The position numbers and the translations under genes were made by a program. From positions 1-64,000 of the forward strand of contig JBGAKH010000007.1 in assembly GCA_044224515.1 (NCBI GenBank): DNA of 64,000 nt, given 5' to 3'. Below are positions 25,408 through 35,096 of the stretch, piece by piece. Positions within the stretch are counted from its first letter, which is position 1, and every line of letters begins with the position of its first letter. The stretch comes from JBBATK01 sp044224515 (GTDB lineage Bacteria; Bacteroidota; Ignavibacteria; Kapaibacteriales; NICIL-2). A model generated the notes under the pieces. That model did not search any database, had not been told where the DNA came from, and worked only from the letters and a program-made list of their open reading frames with translations.

Positions 25408-28400
25408 ATGAAGTGGCTACTTTTTAGCCTGGCATTTTGTCTGCTACAGGTTGTTGGCACTGCCCAATCTTGGCAGAAGTGCACCTTGCCGGCCGGATTT
25501 AATCCTTCAGGATCTTCGTCCACGTATTTGGATGTTTTTTTCCTTCCTTCCAATCCACAGTATGGTTGGGTATGCGGATTCAACGGCTATGTTCTGCGAA
25601 CGACGGATGGCGGCACATCGTGGCAGGGTACTATTGTGCCCTACAACGGACGTTCCGGCGGACACTTAGAAAGCGTCCAATTTGTCACGCCACAGATTGG
25701 CTACTGCTCCGGAACGTGTGGCATATTCAAGAGCACGGATGGAGGCGCCAACTGGGTAGATTTAACTTCTCATATCCCTTCGGGAAACAACTATTGGGGA
25801 CTCTACTTTCTTAACGATCAGTGGGGAGTGTTGGTTGGTGGAGGCTGTAACACATCGCAGTACTTCTATTTAACCAGCGACGGTGGTGCAAGCTTTTCGG
25901 TTTTCAATCTGAACGTCGCCGTGTCGGGTATGACCGACTTAATCCTGTATCCGGATGGTAGTGGCGTTGCTGTAGGAAGCGGACATTTATACCAGACACT
26001 TGACAGTGGCCGTACGTGGGCTCCGTGGCAAACACCTTTTCCGAACATTTGGGACGAAGAGCTCACGATAAGCGGTAACTCCATTGTGGTATCGGTTGCC
26101 GGACAAGATTGTGCCGGCGGAGGAAGCACTGCAGGAGGGGCACGGTTTTCTACAGACCAGGGACAAAGCTGGACAAGCTTTGCAACCAATGCTGCATTCT
26201 ACGGAGCTTTTCTTACCAACTCCACTACAGCATGGATATGCGGCAACAACCGCAACATGTGGCGTACAACGAACTCCGGACAAAACTGGGAACTCAAGAA
26301 TTGCGGTGTTGACGGCGATCTTGACGACGTGTGGTTTATCAACGACACGACGGGATTTGTTGTCGGTAATGGCGTCTATCGCTATAGTCCCGCTGTGCGC
26401 AGCATCAGTAAAAATGTCATGGATTTTGGAAGCATGTGCTTTCCCGGCACCAAGTATGATACCTTGTGGGTTCGCAATCGCTCATTCAATGGTACATCGG
26501 CGACGTGGTCTATATCAGGTCTGGACTTTCAACATTACTCAGTATTACAGCCTCTCAGTACAAACTTTGGCATTAGTTCCTGCGATTCCACAATGATCGT
26601 TGTGCGCTTTCAGCCAAAATCTACAGGAGCGAAGAGTATCACGTTAAACGTAGGCTTTAGTGACGGCACTACCTTGTCGACGACCATTTTTGGATCGTCG
26701 GGAGGTAACAACACCAATCCAATCGATACCCTTGTCAGTATACCTGCGCTGCAGGTGGGAGTCCCAATACGCGTAAGTGTAGGCTTCTCGAATAACGGCT
26801 CGCAGACAGACCAGATTATCGCTGTCACCAAACTCAGTGGCACGGTGTTTAAACAAGAAGGCGCTGTACCCTACATCGTTCCACCGGGTGGTTCTTCGGT
26901 AGGTTTTACCGTCACGCTTGCCGATACCGGATGGCAAGTTGGACGATATCTCATGAGAGTGGGACCGTGTATCCATGATACCATCATCACGCTTAAAGCA
27001 TACGGTATTTCACCGATTATCAACGTACCAGCCACCCGAATCTATACATCGCAGTGCTTGGGAGTTGTGTATGATACGATTCCTGTTGAGAATACCGGTA
27101 ACAGCGATCTCATCGTGAACAATGCGTATATCGCCGTCGGTTCTTCTGAGTTTACAATTATGGGTTGGTTGAATGGTGAGACACTTCCGGTTACTATTCC
27201 CAAAGGACAACGCAAGTATATCGTGCTGCGTTTCCAACCGGCCGGAGGTGGTGTTAGCGCAGCGACGCTGCGATTTGCATCGAATGACGCAACGACCGCA
27301 CGTGGTGTTAAAACACCGATTGACGTGCAATTGCAAGGAACTTCATCGGGAATTTCCAGCTCCATAAGTAAGACTACTGTGGACTTCGGGATAGTGTGTC
27401 CTGGACAAAGCGCAACTCAAACGGTTGTGCTTCGCAATACGGGCACAGCGGAGATCATCGTTGATCAGCTTAATCTTCAATCGAATTACTTTTTACTAAG
27501 CTGTTCAAAGACATTGGCTGCTCATCTTGCACCGGGAGATTCACTTGTATGGACAATTCAGTTTCCGAACTCGCCAATCGGCGTTTATCAGGACTCATTG
27601 ATTCTGGTTTTTGATCCCTGCGGCGGTGCACGAGTTGGGATCCCCATTCGTGCGATTGTACAACAGACTTTGCTGCAGCCGGATCCAAGTCTCATCGATA
27701 CGACACTGAAAACCGGTGTCGTGTTATCCAAGATGATTCGAATCACAAACATTGGTGGTACGGATGCGACAATAGACAACATCGTACTAAGTCCTTCGCG
27801 CTCAGAGTGGACTCTGCTGAATCTACCAAGTCTGCCTCTCAACATTAAAGCCGGAGCGTTTGTCGATATAGAGTTCCAAGCCGGTTCAAGTGCTGAGATA
27901 GATATGATTGGGACCCTTACGGTGACGACAAGTGTACTCTGCTCAACGGCGGTGAGCATTCCGATCCATGTTCGTGTTTCGCAATCACAAGTCAGTCTGT
28001 CGAAGAACAGTGTGCTGAGTCCGGCGCAACGGTGCACGCGTAATCCTATGACCGATGAGATTGTCATATCCAATGCCGGAGGTACTGCGGATACCTTGGT
28101 CCTGGCAGAGATACGTCCTGCGTCAGCCGCTTCCGTCTTCAGTCTGCTGCCCGTGCCTCAACTTCCTTTGCTTATTGAGAAAGACAAACCTCAATCCTTG
28201 AAACTCAATATTACTCAACAGACTCAGGGTGTTGACTCGGCAACGTTGGTTCTCCGTTTTGCTTCAGCCTTCTCGGCTTCTGAAGTATATGTGCCCTTGC
28301 GTGCCGAGAATAGTGCATCTGTTCTGAAGGTCGACACGACCATGCGAGATTTCGGAGTGTTGGAGCGTTGCGACCCCGTTGCTAAAGTGACACTGAGCGT

Positions 28401-29673
28401 AGACAATAGCGGACTCCTAGCCGACACATTGTCCGCGTCGTTTGTTCTTGCCGATCCATCACTCTCGGCTCTACCGACTCTAGTTGTTGCAGCTAATGCA
28501 ACGTCCTCATTGACAGTTTCTTTGGACCCTTCAATACTGCCGGAACGCCTCGTCAACGACACGTTGGTTCTTCGATCACTGGTGTGTGGTGAAGTGTTTC
28601 GTATTCCACTTAGGGCACTTTTGCGTGATCCGCACTTGGACATAACTCCCTCTGTTCTGCACTACGGTTCAGTTTGGCGTGGCGACACTCAGGCCAAATT
28701 GGTTTCGATTGTCAACCGTAGTTCAGCCGCTCGCGTTCTGAAATCTATCCGAGTGGTCTCCTCAATGTACCAGACTTTGAGCGTAGGCGGACCTGTCCTA
28801 CCATATACGCTAAATCCCGGAGATTCTTTGGCAATTCCCATCGAGTTGAAGGCCGATAGTACCGGACAGTGGAATTCCTCGATTGAGATCATCGATCACA
28901 GCTCTTGCTGGGATACAACGTCGGTAGACTGGGATGTTGTTGTTCCCAAAGAAGTCTATAGCGCTCAACTGTCTGTTCGGAGCGATGTTCTGGTTAAAGT
29001 CGGCGGAACTGCTGATCTGGCAGTTGTCTTAAGCACTTCGGATTCGTCACGCGACGCTCTCTTCAGAGCGCAACCAAGCTCCCTGGATTTCGACCTGGAG
29101 TTCAACGATGCTATTATGAATCTCTTGTCGGTCCATAGCTACAAGGACGGAGTGCGAACGCAGCTCAGCTTCAACAAGGGTCCTGAGTCTGTACATATTA
29201 GCGTACCTGCCGATCGGGTTCGTAAACTTGGTGCCAGCGATACGATTTTGATTCTTCATGTCGAAGGCTTGCAGCATGTGCCCAACAACACCATTGTCCA
29301 TGCAGCCAACGCGAGAGTGGATGTTGATGCATCGAAGGAAGTACACATAACGACGGATGACTGCACCTTTGCGGTTCAGGGTTGTCTTCTATGGGTTGGT
29401 GTGCAATTAGCAGAGCCCTTTAGTGTGCAGCTTGCGGGACACCCCGCAGACGAACAGCTCGGTCTCAGCATTGAGCACAGCGCTTCATCGTCGCTGCGTT
29501 GGGAGTTCTTCAACAGTACCGGCGCCACAGTACAAACGCAATCAGCCGAGATCGGCTCTGTACCGGCCCATATCACGATACCAACCAATGCATTGTCATC
29601 CGGATTGTATATGCTTCGTTTGAGCAACAGTGCCGGACAAGAACAACGGATGATGGTCATCGTCCAACACTAG
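25408..29673 (+). CDS. Giant secreted BNR/ASPM-SPD-2-Hydin repeat protein with T9SS tail
   Basis: The protein has 1421 residues. A signal peptide occupies about residues 1-20, ending in TAQ. Residues about 25-320 form a BNR/Ycf48-like beta-propeller, with repeated TTDGGTSW-, STDGGANW- and TLDSGRTW-type blades. A long array of ASPM-SPD-2-Hydin (choice-of-anchor D) beta-sandwiches follows (about 330-1180), marked by recurrent DFG, DTVPV and VRFxP-type stretches. A cohesin-like segment follows (about 1180-1320). The C-terminal 80 residues end with the sorting-domain pattern SSGLYMLRLSNSAG. The product should be secreted by the type IX system. It is likely an adhesin or surface-layer component, without an enzymatic motif. 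It appears monocistronic, with GGGAG seven bases before the ATG. Confidence 0.88.
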   Translation: MKWLLFSLAFCLLQVVGTAQSWQKCTLPAGFNPSGSSSTYLDVFFLPSNPQYGWVCGFNGYVLRTTDGGTSWQGTIVPYNGRSGGHLESVQFVTPQIGYCSGTCGIFKSTDGGANWVDLTSHIPSGNNYWGLYFLNDQWGVLVGGGCNTSQYFYLTSDGGASFSVFNLNVAVSGMTDLILYPDGSGVAVGSGHLYQTLDSGRTWAPWQTPFPNIWDEELTISGNSIVVSVAGQDCAGGGSTAGGARFSTDQGQSWTSFATNAAFYGAFLTNSTTAWICGNNRNMWRTTNSGQNWELKNCGVDGDLDDVWFINDTTGFVVGNGVYRYSPAVRSISKNVMDFGSMCFPGTKYDTLWVRNRSFNGTSATWSISGLDFQHYSVLQPLSTNFGISSCDSTMIVVRFQPKSTGAKSITLNVGFSDGTTLSTTIFGSSGGNNTNPIDTLVSIPALQVGVPIRVSVGFSNNGSQTDQIIAVTKLSGTVFKQEGAVPYIVPPGGSSVGFTVTLADTGWQVGRYLMRVGPCIHDTIITLKAYGISPIINVPATRIYTSQCLGVVYDTIPVENTGNSDLIVNNAYIAVGSSEFTIMGWLNGETLPVTIPKGQRKYIVLRFQPAGGGVSAATLRFASNDATTARGVKTPIDVQLQGTSSGISSSISKTTVDFGIVCPGQSATQTVVLRNTGTAEIIVDQLNLQSNYFLLSCSKTLAAHLAPGDSLVWTIQFPNSPIGVYQDSLILVFDPCGGARVGIPIRAIVQQTLLQPDPSLIDTTLKTGVVLSKMIRITNIGGTDATIDNIVLSPSRSEWTLLNLPSLPLNIKAGAFVDIEFQAGSSAEIDMIGTLTVTTSVLCSTAVSIPIHVRVSQSQVSLSKNSVLSPAQRCTRNPMTDEIVISNAGGTADTLVLAEIRPASAASVFSLLPVPQLPLLIEKDKPQSLKLNITQQTQGVDSATLVLRFASAFSASEVYVPLRAENSASVLKVDTTMRDFGVLERCDPVAKVTLSVDNSGLLADTLSASFVLADPSLSALPTLVVAANATSSLTVSLDPSILPERLVNDTLVLRSLVCGEVFRIPLRALLRDPHLDITPSVLHYGSVWRGDTQAKLVSIVNRSSAARVLKSIRVVSSMYQTLSVGGPVLPYTLNPGDSLAIPIELKADSTGQWNSSIEIIDHSSCWDTTSVDWDVVVPKEVYSAQLSVRSDVLVKVGGTADLAVVLSTSDSSRDALFRAQPSSLDFDLEFNDAIMNLLSVHSYKDGVRTQLSFNKGPESVHISVPADRVRKLGASDTILILHVEGLQHVPNNTIVHAANARVDVDASKEVHITTDDCTFAVQGCLLWVGVQLAEPFSVQLAGHPADEQLGLSIEHSASSSLRWEFFNSTGATVQTQSAEIGSVPAHITIPTNALSSGLYMLRLSNSAGQEQRMMVIVQH

Positions 29674-30109
29674 ATTCTATACACATTAGCGGTGTAGCAG
29701 ACCGTCGATGTGCTGCAGTATCTACTCTGTTTGCGGATGTGTACAATGCGCCGTATGTTTTCAGCGTCCATCTGACTGCAAACACAGGTAGTATTCGTAT
29801 ATAGCGGGATATGACGTATTTACGGAACGGTTGCGACTGACTGCACATCACACGCACATCACTTGCACATCACTCGCACTTCACTTGCGATTCTCTCGCG
29901 AATCTTTTGCGAGTCCGTAACGCATTGTACTCGTATCCAATGTTAGTCATGCATACACACATACTATCGGAGACTCGGCACGTGTTAACCGTGCCAATGT
30001 TCCATCTTTTGAAACTGTCGCTACGATAGGTGTACCCATGCGTCTTTGAAGCGAATCGTCTTGAAGTGCCGTCTCATCCTCGTACTTTTGTACGAACTCC
30101 GAGAAACCC
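29674..30109. other. Intergenic region with 11-bp tandem repeats
   Basis: About 435 bases. The repeat array at 29842-29918 is described separately. A rightward promoter for the next gene should lie between the array and 30109; no clear consensus is seen. Confidence 0.55.
29842..29918 (+). repeat. Seven tandem degenerate 11-bp repeats
   Basis: Seven consecutive 11-bp units: TGCACATCACA, CGCACATCACT, TGCACATCACT, CGCACTTCACT, TGCGATTCTCT, CGCGAATCTTT, TGCGAGTCCGT. Every unit begins with a pyrimidine then GC, and TC recurs at positions 7-8. The phase is kept over 77 bases. It lies about 190 bases before the BadF-type ATPase gene. Confidence 0.85.
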
Positions 30110-31057
30110 ATGAAGTGTTTTATAGCCATAGATGGCGGCGGCAGCGCGACACGTTGTGCCATAGCCGATGAAGAGCGCATAGTGCATCAGACCATGGGTC
30201 CGACTGCTAAGCCGCTGCTTGTAGGCATGCAGCAGTCCGGTCGTATGTTATTCGACGCGGTATTGAATCTCTGTGCTGTATCAGACATCCCCTTCAACCT
30301 TGTACGCGGGATTTCCGTGGGGATGTCGGGTGTGTGGGACTCTTCAGACGTTAAAAAGCTTAGTGACGAACTCTATGCGGCTGCTAATGCGCAGATGTAT
30401 GCTATGCCGCGAATGTCACTCTGCAGCGATGTTGAGATTGCTCATCAGGGTGCCTTTGGCGACGAGCCAGGTATTCTCGTGATAGCAGGTACGGGATCGA
30501 TAGCCGTGTGTCGTGATGCCGACGGAAGATTACAAAGGGTCGGGGGGTATGGACCAATTGCGGGTGATGAAGGGAGTGGTTCGTGGATTGGACAACGAGC
30601 CTTGGCGCACGTTATACGATGCAGTGATGGACGCGCTCGACCCGGTCATCTCTACGAATACATGCGTCAGGCTCTGGACTTTACACTGCCGGATGATGTG
30701 CGTGAACTTGCCCTCCGGTGGCACCGCCAAGAAATAGCTCCTGCACAGTTTGCTCCATTGGTGTTTAAGGCAGCGGTGGAACGCGACCGTGAAGCGGTTG
30801 AGATTCTGCATCAAGCATCTGTAGCGCTTGTTGAACTCGCAGATGCATTGGCACACAATGTTGGTCTACGAAATGCTCCTGTGTGTTTTCGAGGAGGGGT
30901 GGCGGAACAACCTTCGATGCAGCGTCGACTGTTGCGACGTTTAGATGAAGCCATCGGATTGCAATGGGCCGATCGTTCGGGAACTGCAATTGACGGTGCG
31001 TTGCAGATCGCAAGGTCTCTTGGCGTCAAGAAAAACCCGGTTGTTGTCACTGCCTAA
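30110..31057 (+). CDS. BadF/BcrA-type ATPase, N-acetylglucosamine kinase-like
   Basis: The protein has 315 residues in the actin-like ASKHA fold. It has the phosphate-1 motif AIDGGGSATRC at about residues 6-16 and the adenosine motif IAGTGSIAV near residues 126-134. PIAGDEGSGSWIG follows at about 150-162. The last stretch, with the paired Gly residues, is characteristic of bacterial/eukaryotic N-acetylglucosamine kinase (NagK) and of BadF/BcrA activators. Absence of a 4Fe-4S cysteine pair makes a sugar kinase more likely than an enzyme activator. It would phosphorylate an amino sugar from cell-wall turnover. The minus-strand truA terminator overlaps its 3' end. Confidence 0.85.
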   Translation: MKCFIAIDGGGSATRCAIADEERIVHQTMGPTAKPLLVGMQQSGRMLFDAVLNLCAVSDIPFNLVRGISVGMSGVWDSSDVKKLSDELYAAANAQMYAMPRMSLCSDVEIAHQGAFGDEPGILVIAGTGSIAVCRDADGRLQRVGGYGPIAGDEGSGSWIGQRALAHVIRCSDGRARPGHLYEYMRQALDFTLPDDVRELALRWHRQEIAPAQFAPLVFKAAVERDREAVEILHQASVALVELADALAHNVGLRNAPVCFRGGVAEQPSMQRRLLRRLDEAIGLQWADRSGTAIDGALQIARSLGVKKNPVVVTA

Positions 31058-31063
31058 ACCGGG
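31031..31063 (-). terminator. truA terminator nested in the 3' end of the ATPase gene
   Basis: On the minus strand CCCGGTT pairs with AACCGGG, with a 14-base loop, followed by TTTTTCTTG. On the plus strand the same bases are the last codons of the ATPase gene and the seven bases past its stop. It lies about 100 bases after the truA stop. Confidence 0.6.
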
Positions 31064-31158
31064 AACACTTTGGTTGTACTCGGTTTTACCCACTGTATCC
31101 ACGCGATGCACGTACTATTGAGAACCATCCTGTTGTCCTCTTGCACTTTTGGGGAAGT

Positions 31159-31938
31159 CTAACGAACTTCCATAAAGGGGTCAAGGCTTCGCTCTCGCTC
31201 ATCTCCCTTGTAGTAAATGCGTTCCAAGAAGAGACCGGATGGAGAAGCCGTAAAGCGTCGTGTTTCCTCAGAGTACACACGAAGAAATCTGTCCACGTCC
31301 TGTTCACGAAGATTGCGTCGTCCAACCTCGACTAAGGTACCAACCACTTGACGCACCATGTTCCAGAGAAAGTGCGAGGCTGTGAATCGTATGAGAATGA
31401 GTTCCCCAACTTTTTCAAGACGCAGTTCTTCCACATTTACTTTTGTTGACTTTTCGTCAGGATCATCTCGCGTAAACGAGCGGAAGTCGTGCATGCCCTC
31501 GAAGAGTTCAGCGCTGCGCTGCATAGCTGAAAGGTCAAGACTGTCTTTAATCCACCACACAAATCTCTTTGCAAAGGCACTGCGGCGCGTTGCTATCTGA
31601 TACAGATACGACCGTGCGATTGCATCGTGGCGTGCATGAAAACGAGCGTCTACTTTTCGTACATCAAGAATGTTTACATCGGCCGGAAGCAGATCATTCA
31701 ATTTCATCCGAATGACATGCGGAGCAAGGTTTGTTGCTACATCCAAGTGTGCGACTTGGGCCAGGGCATGGACACCGGCATCTGTGCGACCGGAACCCAT
31801 GAGTTCAAAATCCGATCGCTGAAAAACTTCCTTTGCCGCACCTATCAGCTCACCTTGTACCGTGCGCGCATTCTTCTGCACTTGCCAGCCGCTATAACGA
31901 GTGCCTTCGTATTCCAGAGTTAGCTTAAATCGTGACAT
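31159..31938 (-). CDS. truA: tRNA pseudouridine(38-40) synthase TruA
   Basis: The protein has 259 residues from the ATG at 31938 (MSRFKLTLEYEG). The frame is open to 32004, but homology starts here. The catalytic aspartate is Asp53 in GSGRTDAGVHA. The motif FHARHDAIARSYLY (about residues 100-113) and a C-terminal LWNMVRQ stretch are typical. It isomerises uridines 38-40 in the tRNA anticodon arm. The gene is separated from metH by 180 bases that contain the hairpin GCGCTG/CAGCGC at 31985-32001. Confidence 0.96.
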   Translation of the reverse strand: MSRFKLTLEYEGTRYSGWQVQKNARTVQGELIGAAKEVFQRSDFELMGSGRTDAGVHALAQVAHLDVATNLAPHVIRMKLNDLLPADVNILDVRKVDARFHARHDAIARSYLYQIATRRSAFAKRFVWWIKDSLDLSAMQRSAELFEGMHDFRSFTRDDPDEKSTKVNVEELRLEKVGELILIRFTASHFLWNMVRQVVGTLVEVGRRNLREQDVDRFLRVYSEETRRFTASPSGLFLERIYYKGDERERSLDPFMEVR

Positions 31939-32119
31939 GGTGTTACTGTACAGAGGTGATGGGATGAAGGGCTTCTTTGTTATAGCGCTGCTGCGCAGCG
32001 CCAAAAAACGAATTGTGAGGCTGCAATGCTTCTTGCTACGAATGCTTGAGTGTATGCGTGAAAAAACGGCATGCCTGAAGACACTACACTCGGCGCACTT
32101 CGAAGGCTATCGAAGTGTC

Positions 32120-34000
32120 CTACTTCACATTGAAGTAGCGAGCTTCGCGGTGATGGCAGACGATAGCACTGGTTGATTGTTCGGGAACCAGTTGGAATTC
32201 TTCCGTCAAACTAATGTCAACGCGTTCCGGACGTAGCAGTTCAAACAGCTTTGTTTGGTCTTCCAAATGTGGGCATGCGGGATAGCCAAAGCTATATCGC
32301 GATCCTTGGTAGCCTTGGGAGAAGAGTGCACGGATATCGGGGGAGTCGTTGTTAACTATACCCAATTCAGCACGTACGATTTTGTGCCAGTATTCGGCTA
32401 GAGCTTCGGCTGCCTCTACGCTTAAACCGTGGAAGTAGAGGTAGTCACGGAACTCACCGCGCGAGAACAACGAGTGTGCGTAGTCGGTAGCGCGCGCGCC
32501 GACGGTGACGATCTGAAAGCTGACCACGTCGAAGAGTGGACTCTCAAGCGGACGGAAAAAGTCGCTCAAGCACAGATGTCGTCCGTCATGTTGTCTGGGA
32601 AAATGGAATCGTGTCCACTCCTCGACAGCATCGGCTTGGATGTTTTGCGGGCTAACGGCAGACCACGGTGCATGCAGATCTGTGTCGTGTTTCGAGCGAT
32701 AGATTACGAGGTCATTGCCATCTGCTTTGCAAGGAAAATAGCCATAGACAACAGCAGGTTGCAATAGCTGTTCGCGTTTGCACTGTAGCTTCAAGGCATT
32801 CAAAGCCGGGTAGGCTTCTTCACGCATGAGTCGTTCATAGTCTATATCGCTAAGCTTTCCCCGACGCAGTTGCCACTGTCCGCGTATCAACGCAACTTCG
32901 TTGATGTATTCATACACTTTCTCAAGTGCAACATCGCGCACAACTTTTGATCCGAAGAATGGCGCAATGGGCACCGTTTCGGTGCGCGATACGTCTGAGC
33001 TCAGCTCGAGAATTCGTTGATGAGAGCCATCGTCATGTACGCGAACATCAACGTGCTCGGTAGGTTGTTGATCATCAAGCGCGGCCAAACGGTCGGCCAT
33101 ACCGAGTGCTGCTGCTCCCGGACGTTGCGCTGCTTCATACACATCGCGTGCCGCGCGTTCCTCAGTGCTCAACATTTCTTCGGCGTTCATTTTTGCTTCC
33201 ATACCGAGAGCCACATCCGCTTCGCGATGAGTTCGCTGCAGGGCATTGTCTTCGGCTAGCTCTTGCATAAAGCTTAATCCGTCAAAAGCATCTTGAGCAT
33301 AGGCTAAGGTTGAAGTATAGACCTGGCGGAGATCTTTCTCGACAAAGCGTCGGTTTAAAGCTGCGCCCCCGAGCACCACAGGGATATTAAGTCCACGGGC
33401 TTGCATTTGCTCCAAGTTTTCTTTCATGATGGCGGTTGACTTCACCAACAAGCCACTCATGCCAAGGGCATCTGCACGATGTTCTTCGACGGCGTGCAAC
33501 ATGGTTTCAAGTGGAACCTTGATTCCGAGATTGACAACACGATAACCGTTGTTTGAGAGGATGATGTCAACGAGGTTTTTTCCAATGTCATGGACATCGC
33601 CTTTGACCGTAGCCAAAACCATCGTTCCTTTTCCGGTGGCATCTTCCACTTTGTCCATGTAGGGTTCAAGAAGTGCAACCGCGTTCTTCATAGTTTCAGC
33701 CGATTGCAAAACGAAGGGTAACTGCATCTGGCCCGAACCGAACAACTCTCCAACCACTTTCATGCCATCTAGTAAGAAGTTGTTGATGATGTCAAGTGCC
33801 GCATAGGTCTCAAGAGCTTTCATGAGGTCAGCCTCCAAGCCTAGGCGGTCTCCATTTACGATCCGCTGCCGCAACGCATCTTCAATGCTCAAATTCTCGC
33901 GGCTTTCGCTGACGGTACTTTGCTGTGCATCCGCATAAAAGGCCATGAGTTCATGGAGGGGATCATATATGCAACGTCGTTCCATTCCTTCTTCTACCAT
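32120..34000 (-). CDS. metH: Methionine synthase, C-terminal half (cap, B12 and activation domains)
   Basis: The protein has 626 residues from the ATG at 34000 (ATG 33985 and TTG 34024 are alternatives). Residues about 30-115 are the cobalamin cap. About 125-240 form the B12-binding domain with the DxHxxG motif DVHDIG around residues 135-140. The rest is the S-adenosylmethionine reactivation domain, with RYSFGYPACP and PERVDISLTEEF. The homocysteine- and methyltetrahydrofolate-binding halves (about 600 residues) of full MetH are absent. A TAG stop lies in frame directly before TTG 34024, at 34025-34027. It begins exactly where the pterin domain would end (CIYDPLHELMAFY), so it is probably a split enzyme whose partner lies elsewhere. 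Its downstream gene is truA, and cdd lies upstream. Confidence 0.9.
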   Translation of the reverse strand: MVEEGMERRCIYDPLHELMAFYADAQQSTVSESRENLSIEDALRQRIVNGDRLGLEADLMKALETYAALDIINNFLLDGMKVVGELFGSGQMQLPFVLQSAETMKNAVALLEPYMDKVEDATGKGTMVLATVKGDVHDIGKNLVDIILSNNGYRVVNLGIKVPLETMLHAVEEHRADALGMSGLLVKSTAIMKENLEQMQARGLNIPVVLGGAALNRRFVEKDLRQVYTSTLAYAQDAFDGLSFMQELAEDNALQRTHREADVALGMEAKMNAEEMLSTEERAARDVYEAAQRPGAAALGMADRLAALDDQQPTEHVDVRVHDDGSHQRILELSSDVSRTETVPIAPFFGSKVVRDVALEKVYEYINEVALIRGQWQLRRGKLSDIDYERLMREEAYPALNALKLQCKREQLLQPAVVYGYFPCKADGNDLVIYRSKHDTDLHAPWSAVSPQNIQADAVEEWTRFHFPRQHDGRHLCLSDFFRPLESPLFDVVSFQIVTVGARATDYAHSLFSRGEFRDYLYFHGLSVEAAEALAEYWHKIVRAELGIVNNDSPDIRALFSQGYQGSRYSFGYPACPHLEDQTKLFELLRPERVDISLTEEFQLVPEQSTSAIVCHHREARYFNVK

Positions 34001-34229
34001 AATGAAGCACGCAAAATACAACAACTATGCCTGTTTGAGGGGATTGTACGCTGAGCAGGGACGCCGAGACGGTGATCATGGTATGGCTTGGCTGTACGGC
34101 GACGCGAAGCGGAGCCTTCGTAAAAAACACCTCATGTAACGATCATAGCTCAACAGACAGTAAGGCGACTCATCGGATAGCGCTGAGTTGATGCGAGTTA
34201 GAGCAGGACAGCCATGGCACGAAGACTGT

Positions 34230-34778
34230 CTAGCGAGTTTCGCGTAGTGCATGAGCTCCAAACGCGCCCGGAAGCAATTCGCCGATTGTGCTAAGAGTGT
34301 GTTGTTTGCCCTTTGACATCATCAAAATCATGGCATCCTCCGCGTAATCGTGAAGCAGTTGTCTGCAGAGTCCGCAGGGAGCTATGGCTTCTTTGGTAGC
34401 GGCATAAACCGTAAAGAAGACGAAGTCGCGATGTCCGTGCGAGATAGCCGAGACTAAAGCCGATCGTTCCGCACAGATAGTACCGCCGTAGCTACTGCAC
34501 TCAACGTTGACCCCCGGAGTCATTGTTCCATCCGAGCTGAGTGCCAAAGCAGCTACTTTGAAGGCAGAGTAAGGTGCTTGCGCTCGAGATCGTAGCGTCC
34601 GGGTACGGCGCAGAGTCTCTTCAATGGTAGGGAATGCTCTCAACTCCGATTCTGATATACTGAGCGAATGCGCAGCGATGCCTTCTGCTTGGCCCTCTGA
34701 GGAGTCAAGCAGAGCGCGAAGAGAACGAAGTTCCTTTTTTAGAGCGATTTGTCGGTTTGTCATGGCTGCGGTATTCAT
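34230..34778 (-). CDS. cdd: Cytidine deaminase
   Basis: The protein has 182 residues from the ATG at 34778 (another ATG at 34763). The frame runs to 35012 but the upstream part is not conserved. The zinc site is CAERSAL, with ligand Cys and proton-shuttling Glu, paired with PCGLC, the two remaining cysteine ligands. Substrate contact lies in YSAFKVAALA and GVNVECSSYGGTICAE. The N-terminal 65 residues form an extension rich in charged residues. It deaminates cytidine and deoxycytidine to uridines in pyrimidine salvage. It lies upstream of metH on the same strand, with a 230-base gap. Confidence 0.92.
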   Translation of the reverse strand: MNTAAMTNRQIALKKELRSLRALLDSSEGQAEGIAAHSLSISESELRAFPTIEETLRRTRTLRSRAQAPYSAFKVAALALSSDGTMTPGVNVECSSYGGTICAERSALVSAISHGHRDFVFFTVYAATKEAIAPCGLCRQLLHDYAEDAMILMMSKGKQHTLSTIGELLPGAFGAHALRETR

Positions 34779-35096
34779 GAAAGGGCGAATGAGTTGAGAC
34801 CCCAAAATACATAGTTCGTTAGGCTGAAGGGGCTTGAAACCATAGGAAAAGATGTCTCCGGTGCTGCAAGGAATAGGTCTGCGATGACTATCAAAACCTT
34901 GCACAAAGAGTAGAATATGAAGAAACTTAGGCTTAGATTGGGATCGGTGCTCCTGATCGCAGAGGAGACTTGAGCCGCAGCACGCTTTGCAAAGTCTGAA
35001 ACCTTCGAGCAAAGACGGGTTTATTCAGAATGAGCATAGGCTCTATGCCTGTATATTTGTCTAGAACGTGCGATTTAACCCCTTTTTAGGACTACG

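Noticed and set aside
29842..29918. CRISPR array
   Set aside because: Units are only 11 bases and contiguous with no spacers between them.
31960..32060. Cobalamin riboswitch near metH
   Set aside because: The B12-box pattern (AGCCACTG region) was not found upstream of metH, and the hairpin near 31985 lies downstream of it.
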